DNA of 64,000 nt, from the NCBI GenBank assembly GCA_049841135.1, contig JASGHK010000005.1:3224001-3288000 (forward strand). Reading direction: 5' to 3'. Position numbers and translations under genes: made by a program. The stretch's first letter is position 1. The number at the start of each line of letters is the position of its first letter. Positions 37,406 to 46,925 of this stretch are shown piece after piece. This stretch comes from JACRCT01 sp049841135 (GTDB lineage Bacteria; Myxococcota; Myxococcia; Myxococcales; UBA5297). Below the pieces are notes generated by a model. That model was not told the origin of the DNA, made no database searches, and saw only the letters and a program-made list of their open reading frames with translations.

Positions 37406-38567
37406 ATGATGATGCCCATGAAGGCCAGCGCGACGCCGAACTCCATCGAGGTGGTCCACGGCGAAGGCTCCCCCGTGGTCGACGTCCTCAAGACCTGCGC
37501 GCGCATCGCCCCCAGCGACGTCACCGTCCTCATCACCGGCGAGACCGGCACGGGCAAGGAAGTCTTCGCTCGCCTGCTCCACAACTCCAGCTGCCGCGCC
37601 GGCCGGCCGATGGTCTCGGTCAACTGCGGCGCCATCCCCGAGACCCTGCTGGAGAGCGAGCTGTTCGGCTACGCCAAGGGCGCGTTCACCGGCGCCGTCA
37701 GCGCCCGCCGCGGCCGCATCGCCATGGCCGAGGGTGGCACCCTGTTCCTGGACGAGGTCGGCGAGCTGCCGCCGTCGCTGCAGGTCAAGCTGCTGCGCGT
37801 CCTCCAGGAGCGGGTGTACGAGCCCGTGGGCTCGACGGAGTCCGTGCGCGCCGACTTCCGCCTCATCACCGCCACCAACCGCGACCTGGAGGCCGAGGTG
37901 GCCGCCGGCCGGTTCCGCCGCGACCTGTACTACCGCCTGATGGTCTGCCCGGTCGAGCTGCCGGCCCTGCGCGACCGCCGGGGCGACGTGGGCCCGCTGT
38001 TCCAGCACTTCTGGTCCCGCCGCGGCGAGACCCGCCCCATCGAGCCGCAGGCGATGCAGGCCATGGCGCGCTACGAGTGGCCGGGCAACGTCCGCGAGCT
38101 CGAGAACCTGGTGGAGCGCCTCTCGGTCTGCTGCGAAGGCGGCTCCATCACCGCCGCCGACCTGCCCGAGCCGCTGCGCAGCCTCGGCCTGCACGTCGAG
38201 CCCGCGACCGCCGTCCTCGCGGCGCCCGGCGCCGAGGCCTTCGGGATCGCCGCCAACGACGACCGCCGCCCGCCTCTGCGCCTGATCGAGGGCGAGAGCT
38301 TCGACGTCCGCCCCCGCCCCGGCGATGGCCGGCGGCGTCAGCGCCACCACCCAGGTCCCGCGCACGTTGCCGGTCGACCTCGCGGGGCTCCTGCGCCAGA
38401 TCGAAGACGAGCTGATCGACGCCGCGCTCGATCGCACCGGTGGCAACCGCAAGGCCGCCGCGGATCTGCTGGGCCTGCAGCGCACGACCCTGGTGGAGAA
38501 GCTGCGCCGCCGCCGCCGCGACTCGCAGCCTTCGGCTCCGGCGATGCCCGAGCCCGTCGAAGCCTGA
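37406..38567 (+). CDS. Sigma-54-dependent activator without receiver domain (frameshifted)
   Basis: About 386 residues after correction. The AAA+ domain begins almost at once: Walker A GETGTGKE (45-52), GAFTGA near 92, Walker B TLFLDEVGEL and the R-finger region FRRDLYYRL. A Fis-type HTH closes the protein (GNRKAAADLLGLQRTTLVEKL). The CCCCC run at 38311-38315 has one extra base; removing it joins AAA+ to the HTH. There is no N-terminal receiver, unlike FlrC or FleR. Placed first in the flagellar cluster behind a sigma-54-type promoter, it is the likely master activator (FlrA/FleQ role), possibly autoregulated. Confidence 0.85.
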
Positions 38568-38656
38568 CCTGGCGGAGCTGGAACCAACGAGTTGCCGAGG
38601 GCGGGCGACGGGCGCCCGGTGCCCGAAGCCCGAAGCCCGAAGCCCGGAGCCCAAAC

Positions 38657-39995
38657 ATGCACCACCTGCTGCTGCTCGCGGCCCTGGCCTCGACGTCGGG
38701 GCCGGAAGCGGCCGCACTGCCCGGCGGTTGGGCCGCCCTGGCCTCCCATCACTTCCGCGTCGCGCTCCCAGCCGCCTGCGGCGGGAGCCCGACGCTCACG
38801 TCTTCGCTGTTCGACGGCCAGATCGTCGTGGGCTGCCGCGCCCCGGCGGAGCCTCGTCCGCATGCTGGAGAAGACCCCCGGCGCGCCCTGTCGTCCGGCG
38901 CGCACCCTCCCGGGGGCCGTGGTGCTGCGCTGTGAGAGCCGGCGGTTCGAGGCGAAGGTCGCCCCGGGCGCGAAGAAGGGCCACTTCGACCTGGAGGTGG
39001 CCGAGCTTCGCGGGGTCCCGGGTGGCGCCGGGGACGAGGCGGTCCCGTCCTTCTACTACCTCACGCCCCCGTCCGGCCGCGGCGGGCCCTGTCCGGCCAA
39101 GTCGCCGGCGGGCCAGGTCGAATGCGAGCTCGCGGAAGGCCACGTCGCGGTGGCCGCGCCCATGCTGCGCAAGCTGCTGCGTTCGTCGCCCAGCTACGCC
39201 GCCCTCCGTCTGGGAGATTTGGCGCTGCGGGAAGGCGAGCGGGCGACCGCGGCGGCCTGGTACCAGCGCGCCGTGGGCACCGACCCCTTCGCGCGGTTGG
39301 CTGCTGCTCGAGAGTGCGAGCTGACGGGCTCCTGCCTGCAAACCAGGCTCGCCGAGACCTTCAGCTCCGCGGACCTCCCCGAGCCCGCCCGGACCGAGAT
39401 GGACCTGCGCTACGCGCGCGTCCTCCTTCTCCTGGGCCAGGTCCCGGACGCGGCCGCGACGCTGGCGCGCCGGTTGGCTGACGACGCCCGCCCGCCCGCC
39501 TGCGGCGAGGCTCCGCTGTTCTGTCGCCGCATGGCGCTCTCTGCGCTGCAGGACCCGGCCGCCGGCACCTCCGCACTCGAGCTTTACCTCGTCCTCCCCC
39601 AGCGGCTTCAGGGTCCGCTGGCGCTGGAGCTGGGAGAGGCCGCCGCCGAGGCCGCCGCCCGCTCGGGAGCTCCGCGCTTTGGCGCCAACCTGCTGGCGTC
39701 CGTCGAAGGTTTGGCGGCTCCGGCCGCCCGTGACGGACTTCTGGCGCGCACGGCCGAGCTCTACCTCGCCGCCGGCGAGCCGGTCCGGGCCTCGGTGATC
39801 TTCGAGTACGTCCGCACCCGCCTGTCCAAGAAGGCGCTCCAGGCGCCGCGCTGGCGCGCCATCGCCGAGGCGCTCGCCGCCGTCCCTCGGGCCGAGGCCT
39901 CGGCTCCGTCCGTTCCCGAGGCCGCCGCCGACTTGGCACGGGCTGAGCAAACGGTCGCTGCTGCGCGCGCTCTCCGCGCCCAGGAGTCGCCATGA
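38657..39995 (+). CDS. Secreted or periplasmic protein of unknown function with helical repeats (frameshifted)
   Basis: About 445 residues after removing one extra G near 38848. A signal peptide (MHHLLLLAALASTSGPEA) starts the protein. The middle and C-terminal two thirds are alanine/leucine-rich helices with spacing like TPR or SEL1 repeats (LRLGDLALREGERATAAAWYQRAVGTDPFARLAAA is one clear unit, seen in shorter pieces). Several cysteines are conserved in pairs (CELTGSC; CGEAPLFC). I do not recognise a family. It overlaps the next gene by ATGA and lies between two NtrC-like genes in the flagellar operon, which suggests a role in assembly or signalling from the periplasm. Confidence 0.7.
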
Positions 39996-40924
39996 ACCCG
40001 GCCCTTGCCCTTCCCCAACGCTCCCCCGCTCCGGCCGCCATCGAGGCCGAGCCCGTCGCCGTCAACCCGGCGATGGGCGAGGTGCTCGCCGCCGCGCGCG
40101 ACGTCGCCGCGACGCCGACCACCGTCCTCATCCTCGGCGAGAGCGGCAGCGGCAAGAGCCACCTCGCCCGCTACATCCACCAGTGCTCCGACCGCGTGGC
40201 CGAGCGGCTCATCACCGTCGACTGCGCCTCCGCCCCCGCGGCGCTCGAAGGCGACCTCTTCGCGGCGCTCTCCGGCGAGGGCGGCACGCTGGTCCTCGAC
40301 TCGGTCTCCGAGCTGGCCCCCCACGTCCAGGCCCGGCTGCTGCGCGCGCTGCAGGAGCGGCCCGCGCACGGTCCCCGCGTGGTGGCCACCGCCCGGCGCG
40401 ACCTGGCGGCCCGCGTGCGAGCCGGCCTGTTCCGCGCGGACCTGTTCTACCGCCTCAACGTCTTCCCGCTGACCCTGCCGGCGCTGCGCGAGCGGATCGA
40501 GGACGTGCCCGCGCTGGCGCAGGCGCTCCTGGCCCGCACCGCGCAGGAGCTGGGCACCGCGACCCCGACGCTGTCGGCCGACGCGGTGGAGGCGCTCAAG
40601 GCCGAGCGCTTCCCCGGCAACGTGCGCGAGCTGGCGAACCTGATCGAGCGGACCCTGGTGCGCTCGCGGGCACAGGTGCTGGACGCGGCCGCGCTCGGCC
40701 TGCAGGCCCCGCCTCCGCCGGCGACGCTGGCCTCGTTCCCCACCGGGCTGCCGCTGGACCTGAACGAGCTCGAGCGCCTGGCCATCGAGGAGGCGTTGCG
40801 GCGGGTGGGCGGCAACCGCACCCACGCCGCGAAGCTCTTGGGGATCGGCCTGCGGACGCTGCGCAACAAGCTCAACCGCTGGCGCGCCGAGCCGGAGGCC
40901 GGCCAGGTCGAGGAGCTGCGATGA
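39992..40924 (+). CDS. NtrC-like AAA+ protein lacking the GAFTGA motif
   Basis: 310 residues. Walker A GESGSGKS (49-56), Walker B GTLVLDSV, the sensor-type FRADLFYRLNVFPLTLPALRER in short pieces, and a C-terminal Fis HTH (NRTHAAKLLGIGLRTLRNKL) are intact. The segment that should hold ELFG-x3-GAFTGA is reduced to EGDLFAALSGEGG, so the sigma-54 contact loop is missing. It therefore may bind DNA and oligomerise without activating sigma-54, perhaps as a modulator of the first activator. It overlaps flgB by ATGA. Confidence 0.85.
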   Translation: MNPALALPQRSPAPAAIEAEPVAVNPAMGEVLAAARDVAATPTTVLILGESGSGKSHLARYIHQCSDRVAERLITVDCASAPAALEGDLFAALSGEGGTLVLDSVSELAPHVQARLLRALQERPAHGPRVVATARRDLAARVRAGLFRADLFYRLNVFPLTLPALRERIEDVPALAQALLARTAQELGTATPTLSADAVEALKAERFPGNVRELANLIERTLVRSRAQVLDAAALGLQAPPPPATLASFPTGLPLDLNELERLAIEEALRRVGGNRTHAAKLLGIGLRTLRNKLNRWRAEPEAGQVEELR

Positions 40925-41343
40925 AGGTCTTCGACCGCACCCTCGAGACGCTCGAGCGTTCGCTGGACGTGCGGCTGGAGCGCCAGAACGTGCTGGCCGG
41001 AAACGTGGCCAACGCCGACACCCCGGACTTCGTGCCGCAGGACGTCGACTTCAAGAAGGCCATGGCCGAGCCCGCCCTCGCCGGCCCGGAGGCGCCCGCG
41101 GCGCTCGCGTCCTCGGGCTCGGCGCCGATGCTCGCCATCGACGGGCCCCGCGGCGGAGTCGCGGGTGGCTCGGCGCGGGTCGTCGCCGAAGGCGCGGCGG
41201 CCGGGCTCGACGGCAACGCGGTCGACCTCGATCGGGCGATGGTCGCCCTCGCCCAGAACGCCCTGCAGTACCAGGCCTCGGCCAAGGCGGCCGGGAAGAA
41301 GCTCGCCATCCTGCGCTACGTGGCGTCCGACGGCGCGGCCTGA
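40921..41343 (+). CDS. flgB: Flagellar basal-body rod protein FlgB
   Basis: 140 residues, typical length. N-terminal rod motif with ERQNVLAGNVANADTPDFVPQDVDF and C-terminal MVALAQNALQYQASAKAAGKK helices match FlgB. It is a proximal rod subunit exported by the flagellar type III system. Start ATGA overlaps the preceding AAA+ gene stop. First structural gene of the cluster. Confidence 0.95.
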   Translation: MKVFDRTLETLERSLDVRLERQNVLAGNVANADTPDFVPQDVDFKKAMAEPALAGPEAPAALASSGSAPMLAIDGPRGGVAGGSARVVAEGAAAGLDGNAVDLDRAMVALAQNALQYQASAKAAGKKLAILRYVASDGAA

Positions 41344-41417
41344 GGCGTGCAAGTAGCCCTGTCCAGTTGATCGCCGCATTCACCCCCTAGCGAGCGCCGC
41401 AGGCGCACGGAGGAACC

Positions 41418-41837
41418 GTGGACTTCCTGACCGCCCTGTCCGTGAGCGCCAGCGGCCTCTCCGCCGAGCGCACCCGCGTCAACCTCGCGACCTCCAACCT
41501 GGCCAACGCCCAGGCCACGCGTGGCCCTGACGGCGGCCCGTACCGCCGCCGCGACCCCGTGCTCGAGTCGGTCTCCTTCGAGGATGCGCTCGCGGGCGAG
41601 GGCCCGGCCGGCGGCGTCAAGGTCGCCGAGGTGGTCGAGGACTCGGGGCCAGGCAAGCGGATCTACAGCCCCGGCCACCCCGACGCCGACCGGGACGGCT
41701 TCGTGACGCTGCCCGACGTCAACCCCATCCACGAGGTCGTCAACCTCATGTCGGCCTCCAAGGCGTACGAGGCCAACGCCACCGCCGTCGAGACCCTCAA
41801 GTCCATGGCGCAGCGGGCCCTGGACATCGCGAGGTAG
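41418..41837 (+). CDS. flgC: Flagellar basal-body rod protein FlgC
   Basis: 139 residues, GTG start with GGAGGA. N-terminal SASGLSAERTRVNLATSNLANAQ and C-terminal EVVNLMSASKAYEANATAVETLK are diagnostic rod/hook-family ends, and the internal GPYRRRDPV is FlgC-like. Proximal rod component. It lies 74 bp after flgB and 3 bp before fliE. Confidence 0.95.
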   Translation: MDFLTALSVSASGLSAERTRVNLATSNLANAQATRGPDGGPYRRRDPVLESVSFEDALAGEGPAGGVKVAEVVEDSGPGKRIYSPGHPDADRDGFVTLPDVNPIHEVVNLMSASKAYEANATAVETLKSMAQRALDIAR

Positions 41838-41840
41838 CGC

Positions 41841-42137
41841 ATGGAGGTCGGCCCCTTCAGAGTCATCAACCCGCCGCCCGAGCGGATCGTCCGCACCGAG
41901 AAGCCGCGCGAGGCGGGCGGGGCGAGCTTCACCGACGAGCTGGGCAAGGCGGTGGGCACGCTGGAGACCGTGCAGCTCTCCGCCGACAAGCAGGCGGACG
42001 CGCTGGCCAACGGCGCGGGCAACCTCCACGAGGCGGCGCTGGCGCTGGAGAAGGCCGACGTCGCGATGCGGCTGGCCACCAAGGTCCGCAACAAGTTCGT
42101 CGAGGCCTACCAGGAAATCATGCGGATGAACGTCTGA
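41841..42137 (+). CDS. fliE: Flagellar hook-basal body complex protein FliE
   Basis: 98 residues. The C-terminal half, HEAALALEKADVAMRLATKV then NKFVEAYQEIMRMNV, is the FliE signature. It links the MS ring (FliF) to the rod. It begins 3 bp after flgC. Confidence 0.95.
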   Translation: MEVGPFRVINPPPERIVRTEKPREAGGASFTDELGKAVGTLETVQLSADKQADALANGAGNLHEAALALEKADVAMRLATKVRNKFVEAYQEIMRMNV

Positions 42138-42213
42138 CGCCCCCTTCGAGGCGTGAGCGCGCGGGCACGCCCCGCGCAAGTGAGACCCCCACCGAGGCCG
42201 AGGCCGTCAAGCG

Positions 42214-43819
42214 ATGGAACCGCTCTTCAAGCAGCTGCGCGAGCTCCCCCAGCCGGTTCTCGGCCCTCCCGGCCAACGTCAAGCGCCTGGTCATCGGCGC
42301 GGGGGTGGTCCTGCTGCTGGTCGCGGCCGGCGCGGCCGCGGTGGTGGGCGGCAGCGAGGGCTACCAGTACGTCTTCACCAACCTGACGCCCGAGGACTCG
42401 ACCGAGGCGGCCGCGAGCCTGAAGACCTCCGGGATTCCCTTCCGCATGGAGGCCTCGGGCGCGGCGCTGGCGGTGCCCGCGAGCCGCGTCTACGAGGCGC
42501 GCATGCTCCTGGCCACGGCGGGGCTGCCCCGCGGCGGCGGAGTGGGCTTCGAGCTGTTCGACCGGGGCGACCTGGGGGTCAGCGAGTTCACCCAGAAGGT
42601 GAACCTGCGCCGGGCCATCGAAGGCGACCTCGCGCGCACCATCGGCCGGCTGAGCGAGGTCCGCTCGGCGCGGGTGCACCTGACCATCCCGGAGAAGGGG
42701 CTGTTCCGCGACGAGGAGCGCAAGGGCTCGGCGGCGGTGGTGCTCAACCTCCACCCGGGCCGGGCCGTGGGCGAGCGCGAGCTGGCCGGCGTGCGACATC
42801 TGGTGGCCTCGGCCGTGCCGGGGCTGTCGCCCACCTCGGTGACCATCGTCGACGGCAAGGGAGCGGTGCTCTCCGGGGAAGGCGCCGGCGAGGACGCCTC
42901 GCGCGCCTTCGAGCGCCGGCTGGAGCGCGACCTCGAGGCCCGCGTGGTCGGCCTGCTGGAGCCGGTGGTGGGCGCGGGCGCCGTCGTGGCCCGGGTGGCG
43001 GCCCAGGTCGACAACGCCGAGGTCGACGTCCAGCAGGAGGCCTGGGACGGCGACGGCGCGGCGCTGCGCAGCGAGCGCAAGATCTCCCAGGCGCAGAGCC
43101 AGGACTCGTCGAACCAGCGCGGCGTGGCCGGCGCGGCGGCGAACCAGCCGATGGTGGGCACCGCGCCCGCCGGGAGCAGCGGCTCGCGCGGCAACTCGAG
43201 CCTGGAGGACGAGACCCGCAACTTCGAGATCGGCAAGACCACCACGCACACCCTCAGCCGCACCCCGCGCCTCAAGTCGCTGTCGGTCGCCATCCTGCTC
43301 GACGGCGCCGACGGCAAGCCGCGCGAGGCCGAGGAGGTGGCGCGGCTGGGCGAGCTGGCCAAGAAGGCCGTCGGCCTCGACACCGCGCGCGGCGACCAGT
43401 TCGAGATCTCCAGCGCCGTCTTCGCCAAGGCCGGCGACCCCGCGCCCGCCAGCGAGCCGGCGGCCGGCTTCACGCCAAAGCCTTGGCACTACGCCGTGGG
43501 CGCAGGCGCGCTCCTGGCGCTGCTCGCCGCCGTCTTCCTCCTCCGGAGCCGCTCGGCCCCCGCCGCCGCGCACCCTGTCGAGCTCCTGCCGCCCGGCGCC
43601 AAGGTGGCCGACCTGCTCGCCGGGCGCGTGGGCCCGGCCGCTGCCGCCGCTGCGACGGCGCCTCAAGTGGGGGGCGCGGACGCGCCGAGCCTGCCGCCGG
43701 CCAAGCCGCAGAGCCTGCCCGACATGGCCCGTGAGCTCGCAGCCAAGGACCCGGCGCGGGCGGCCCACCTCTTGCGAGCGTGGATGGAGAAGGAACTGAG
43801 CGCGGAGCTGCGGACGTGA
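42214..43819 (+). CDS. fliF: Flagellar M-ring protein FliF (frameshifted)
   Basis: About 534 residues after correction. ATG 42214 encodes MEPLFKQLRELP; a run of five C at 42246-42250 has one base too many, and removing it continues SRFSALPANVKRLVIGAGVV, a first membrane helix. The periplasmic ring region has the conserved LTPEDSTEAAASLK, ASRVYEARMLLATAGLP and RAIEGDLARTI. A second membrane helix (HYAVGAGALLALLAAVFLL) and a cytosolic C-terminal FliG-binding tail end the protein. It forms the MS ring in the inner membrane. The stop overlaps fliG. Confidence 0.93.
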
Positions 43820-44853
43820 GCGACAAGCTGCCCCCATCGAAGAACGCGGCTGCGGCCCTCCCGGCGAACGGGGCGGTGCGCGCGGCGGCGGTGCTGCTGG
43901 GGCTCGGGCCCGACGTCGCGGCCGAGGTCTTCCGGCAGTTCGCCGAGGCCGACGTGCGCCGCGTGGCCGCCGGGGCCAAGGAGCTGCGCGGGGCGGACCC
44001 GGCGACGGTGACCGCGGCGCTTCAGGCCTTCGTGGACGCCATGAGCCACGTGGGGGCCGACGTGCTCGCCGGCGACGACGTGCTGCGCGAGGTCGCGACC
44101 AAGGCCCTGGGGGGCGACGTGGCCAAGCGGGCGTTCGACGGGACGGTTCCTCCGCCCCCGCGCGACGAGATGCTGGGGCCGGTCTCCCAGGCCGACCCCG
44201 AGGCGCTGGCGATGGTGCTCTCGCGCGAGCAGCCGCAGACCATCGCGCTGGTGCTCAGCTCCATCGACCCGGACCGCGCGGCGTCGACGATGGAGCACCT
44301 GCCCGAGGAGCAGCGCTCCTTCGTGCTGCGGCGCATGGCGGCGGTGGAGTCGGTGGCCCCCGAGGTGCTGCGCGAGGTGGGGCAGGCGCTGGCGACCGAG
44401 CTGCAGACGGTGGTGGCCGGAGGCGTGCGCAAGGTCGACGGCAAGAGCGTGGCGCTGGAGGTGCTGCGCCGCTCGAGCAGCGAGCAGCAGCGCGACGTGG
44501 TCGCGCAGATCGAGAAGGACGACCCGACGCTCGCCAGCGAGCTGCGCTCGAAGCTGTTCACCTTCGCCGACCTCATCAACCTCACCGACCGCGACGTCCA
44601 GCAGCTGCTCAAGGAGGTCGACTCGGCGCAGCTCAAGGTGGCCCTCAAGGGGGTCAGCGAGGCGCTGCGCGACAAGATCCTCCACAACATGTCCACCCGG
44701 GCGGCGGAGATGCTCGCCGACGACCTGGCCTCGCTGGGGCCGGTCAAGCTGTCGGCGGTCGAGGCGGCGCAGGCGGAGATCGTCAAGAGCGCCCTCGAGC
44801 TGGCCGAGGCCGGGCGCGTCACGCTGGTGCGGCCCACCGACAAGATGCTGTAG
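43816..44853 (+). CDS. fliG: Flagellar motor switch protein FliG
   Basis: 345 residues from a GTG that overlaps the fliF stop (GTGA). Three domains are visible: N-terminal FliF-binding, middle with EQPQTIALVLS and RAAAST-like EHLPEEQ, and C-terminal with FTFADLINLTDRDVQQLLKEV and LRDKILHNMSTRAAEML, carrying the torque helix charges. It couples the rotor to MotA stator units and to FliM. No fliM or fliN is in the window. Confidence 0.96.
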   Translation: MSDKLPPSKNAAAALPANGAVRAAAVLLGLGPDVAAEVFRQFAEADVRRVAAGAKELRGADPATVTAALQAFVDAMSHVGADVLAGDDVLREVATKALGGDVAKRAFDGTVPPPPRDEMLGPVSQADPEALAMVLSREQPQTIALVLSSIDPDRAASTMEHLPEEQRSFVLRRMAAVESVAPEVLREVGQALATELQTVVAGGVRKVDGKSVALEVLRRSSSEQQRDVVAQIEKDDPTLASELRSKLFTFADLINLTDRDVQQLLKEVDSAQLKVALKGVSEALRDKILHNMSTRAAEMLADDLASLGPVKLSAVEAAQAEIVKSALELAEAGRVTLVRPTDKML

Positions 44854-44877
44854 CGCCGCTCGCGAGGAGCTTCGACC

Positions 44878-45591
44878 ATGGCAGCCAACCTGTCCGATCC
44901 CCGGCGCCCCCGCTTCCTCGGCTCGTCTGCCGGGGAGCGGCCTGCCCCGCAGGCCGCGACCTTCCCGGTGCTGCAGCGCGTGCCGACTCCGCCTGAGGTC
45001 GCGGCGGCGGCCGAGCCCAAGCCCACCGCGCCGAGCCCTGCTCCTGCCCCCGCCGCGCCGACCAGCGGTCAGGCCAGCGCCGCCAGCGCGCCGGCCCCGG
45101 TGCCCGCTCCGCCGGCGAAGGCTCCCGAACCTCCCGCGGCCCGTCCGCCCGAGCGCCCGCCCCGCGGGGGGACGCTCGCGCTCGGTGAGGCGGTACAGGC
45201 GTTGCGGCTGGTGGGCGCCCGCCTGGCCGAGCAGGCCCGGGCCGATGCGCTGGAGGTGGCGTTCCAGGTCGCGCGGCGCATCCTGGAGGCGGAGATCAGC
45301 ACCAGCCCGCAGCCGCTCTTCTCCCTGGTGCGCGCCGCGGTGCGCCGGGTGGGCGAGGCGCGGCAGGTGACGCTGCGCGTCGCGCCGGCCGACGCCGCGC
45401 TCATCGAGGCCCAGCCTCGCGAGGAGCTGGGCCTGAGCCTGGCGCAGGTGAAGGTGGTCGGCGACCCGTCGCTGGCGCGCGGCGAGTGCGTGCTCGAGTC
45501 CGACCTGGGGATGGTGGACGGGCGGATGGGCGCGCGCCTCGACGAGCTGCGCCGCTCGCTGACCGAGGCGCTCTCCGAGGAGGCCGCTTGA
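44878..45591 (+). CDS. fliH: Flagellar export apparatus regulator FliH
   Basis: 237 residues. The N-terminal 95 residues are a proline/alanine-rich low-complexity region. The C-terminal part (LAEQARADALEVAFQVARRI, then the beta region up to LDELRRSLTEAL) is the FliH/HrpE V-ATPase-stator-like fold. It binds and restrains FliI. TTGA couples it to fliI. Assignment relies on position plus the C-terminal fold. Confidence 0.85.
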   Translation: MAANLSDPRRPRFLGSSAGERPAPQAATFPVLQRVPTPPEVAAAAEPKPTAPSPAPAPAAPTSGQASAASAPAPVPAPPAKAPEPPAARPPERPPRGGTLALGEAVQALRLVGARLAEQARADALEVAFQVARRILEAEISTSPQPLFSLVRAAVRRVGEARQVTLRVAPADAALIEAQPREELGLSLAQVKVVGDPSLARGECVLESDLGMVDGRMGARLDELRRSLTEALSEEAA

Positions 45592-46925
45592 GCTTGCTCG
45601 ACCTCGACCGGGTGCAAGGGGCGCTGGCCCGCTGCGAGCCCCTGAGCCTGCAGGGGCGCGTGCTGCGCGCCGCGGGGACGGTGGTGGAGGCCGCGCTGCC
45701 GCAGGCCGCGGTGGGGACCTCCTGCGAGATCCGCACGCGCGACGGCCGCCTGGTCGCCGCCGAGGTGGTGGGGTTCTCCGGCCCGACCGCCTTGCTGATG
45801 CCCTTCTCGGAGATGACCGGCATCTGCGAGGGCTGCCCGGTGACCTGCGGCGCCCCCGCGGCCTCGCTCGCCGTCGGCGACGCGCTGCTGGGCCGGGTGG
45901 TCAACGCCATGCTCCGGCCCATGGACAACGGCCCGGTGCCGCTCTTGCGCGAGCGCGTGCCGCTCAACGCCGTGCCGCCGCAGGCCATGGCCCGCCGGCG
46001 CATCAGCCGGCCGCTGCCGCTGGGCATCCGCGCCATCGACTCGCTGCTCACCGTGGGCGAGGGGCAGCGCCTGGGGATCATGGCCGGCGCCGGCGTGGGC
46101 AAGAGCGTGCTGTTGGGCATGCTGGCGCGCTCCTCGAGCGCGGACGTCAACGTGGTCGGCCTGGTGGGCGAGCGCGGCCGCGAGGTGCGCGAGTTCGTCG
46201 AGCGCGACCTGGGCGAGAAGGGCCGCGCCCGCTCGGTCGTGGTCGTCGCGACGGCGGACGAGCCGCCGCTGACCCGCGTGCGCGCGGCGATGGCCGCGAC
46301 CGCGGTGGCCGAGCGGTTCCGGGCCCGCGGCAAGAAGGTCCTCTTGCTGCTCGACTCGCTGACCCGCGTCGCCATGGCCCAGCGCGAGATCGGCCTGGCC
46401 GCCGGCGAGCCGCCGACCTCCAAGGGCTACCCGCCGTCGGTGTTCGCGGCGCTGCCGCGGCTGCTGGAGCGGGCCGGCAACGACGAGGGGCAGGGGAGCA
46501 TCACCGCGCTGTACACCGTGCTCGCCGAGGGCGACGACCTCGCCGACCCGGTGGCCGACGCCGCCCGCGCCGCGCTCGACGGCCACATCGTGCTGTCGCG
46601 CAAGCTGGCCGAGGCGGGTCACTTCCCGGCCATCGACGTGCTGGCCAGCGTCAGCCGCGTGATGACCGACGTCGCCGACCCCGACCACATCAAGCAGGCC
46701 CGCAGGGCCCGCGAGCTGCTCGCGGCCTACCGCGAGGCCGCCGACCTCATCGATGTGGGGGCCTACGCCGCCGGCTCGAACCCCAAGGTGGACCGCGCCA
46801 TCGCCTGCAACGCCGGCCTGGACGCCTTCCTCAAGCAGGGCCCCGACGAGCGGACGACGCTCGCCGAGACGCTCTCCAAGCTGCGGGCGGCGGTGGGCAC
46901 CGAGCCCGGAGGACGCCGTGCCTAG
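45588..46925 (+). CDS. fliI: Flagellum-specific ATPase FliI
   Basis: 445 residues. TTG start 45588 overlaps the fliH stop and has GAGGAGG 5 bases before it. Walker A GAGVGKSVLLG, Walker B KKVLLLLDSLTRVAMAQREI in two adjoining pieces, and GYPPSVFAALPRLLERAG are the type III ATPase hallmarks. It energises unfolding and export of rod, hook and filament subunits. Followed by a coiled-coil gene in place of a standard fliJ. Confidence 0.97.
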   Translation: MSLLDLDRVQGALARCEPLSLQGRVLRAAGTVVEAALPQAAVGTSCEIRTRDGRLVAAEVVGFSGPTALLMPFSEMTGICEGCPVTCGAPAASLAVGDALLGRVVNAMLRPMDNGPVPLLRERVPLNAVPPQAMARRRISRPLPLGIRAIDSLLTVGEGQRLGIMAGAGVGKSVLLGMLARSSSADVNVVGLVGERGREVREFVERDLGEKGRARSVVVVATADEPPLTRVRAAMAATAVAERFRARGKKVLLLLDSLTRVAMAQREIGLAAGEPPTSKGYPPSVFAALPRLLERAGNDEGQGSITALYTVLAEGDDLADPVADAARAALDGHIVLSRKLAEAGHFPAIDVLASVSRVMTDVADPDHIKQARRARELLAAYREAADLIDVGAYAAGSNPKVDRAIACNAGLDAFLKQGPDERTTLAETLSKLRAAVGTEPGGRRA

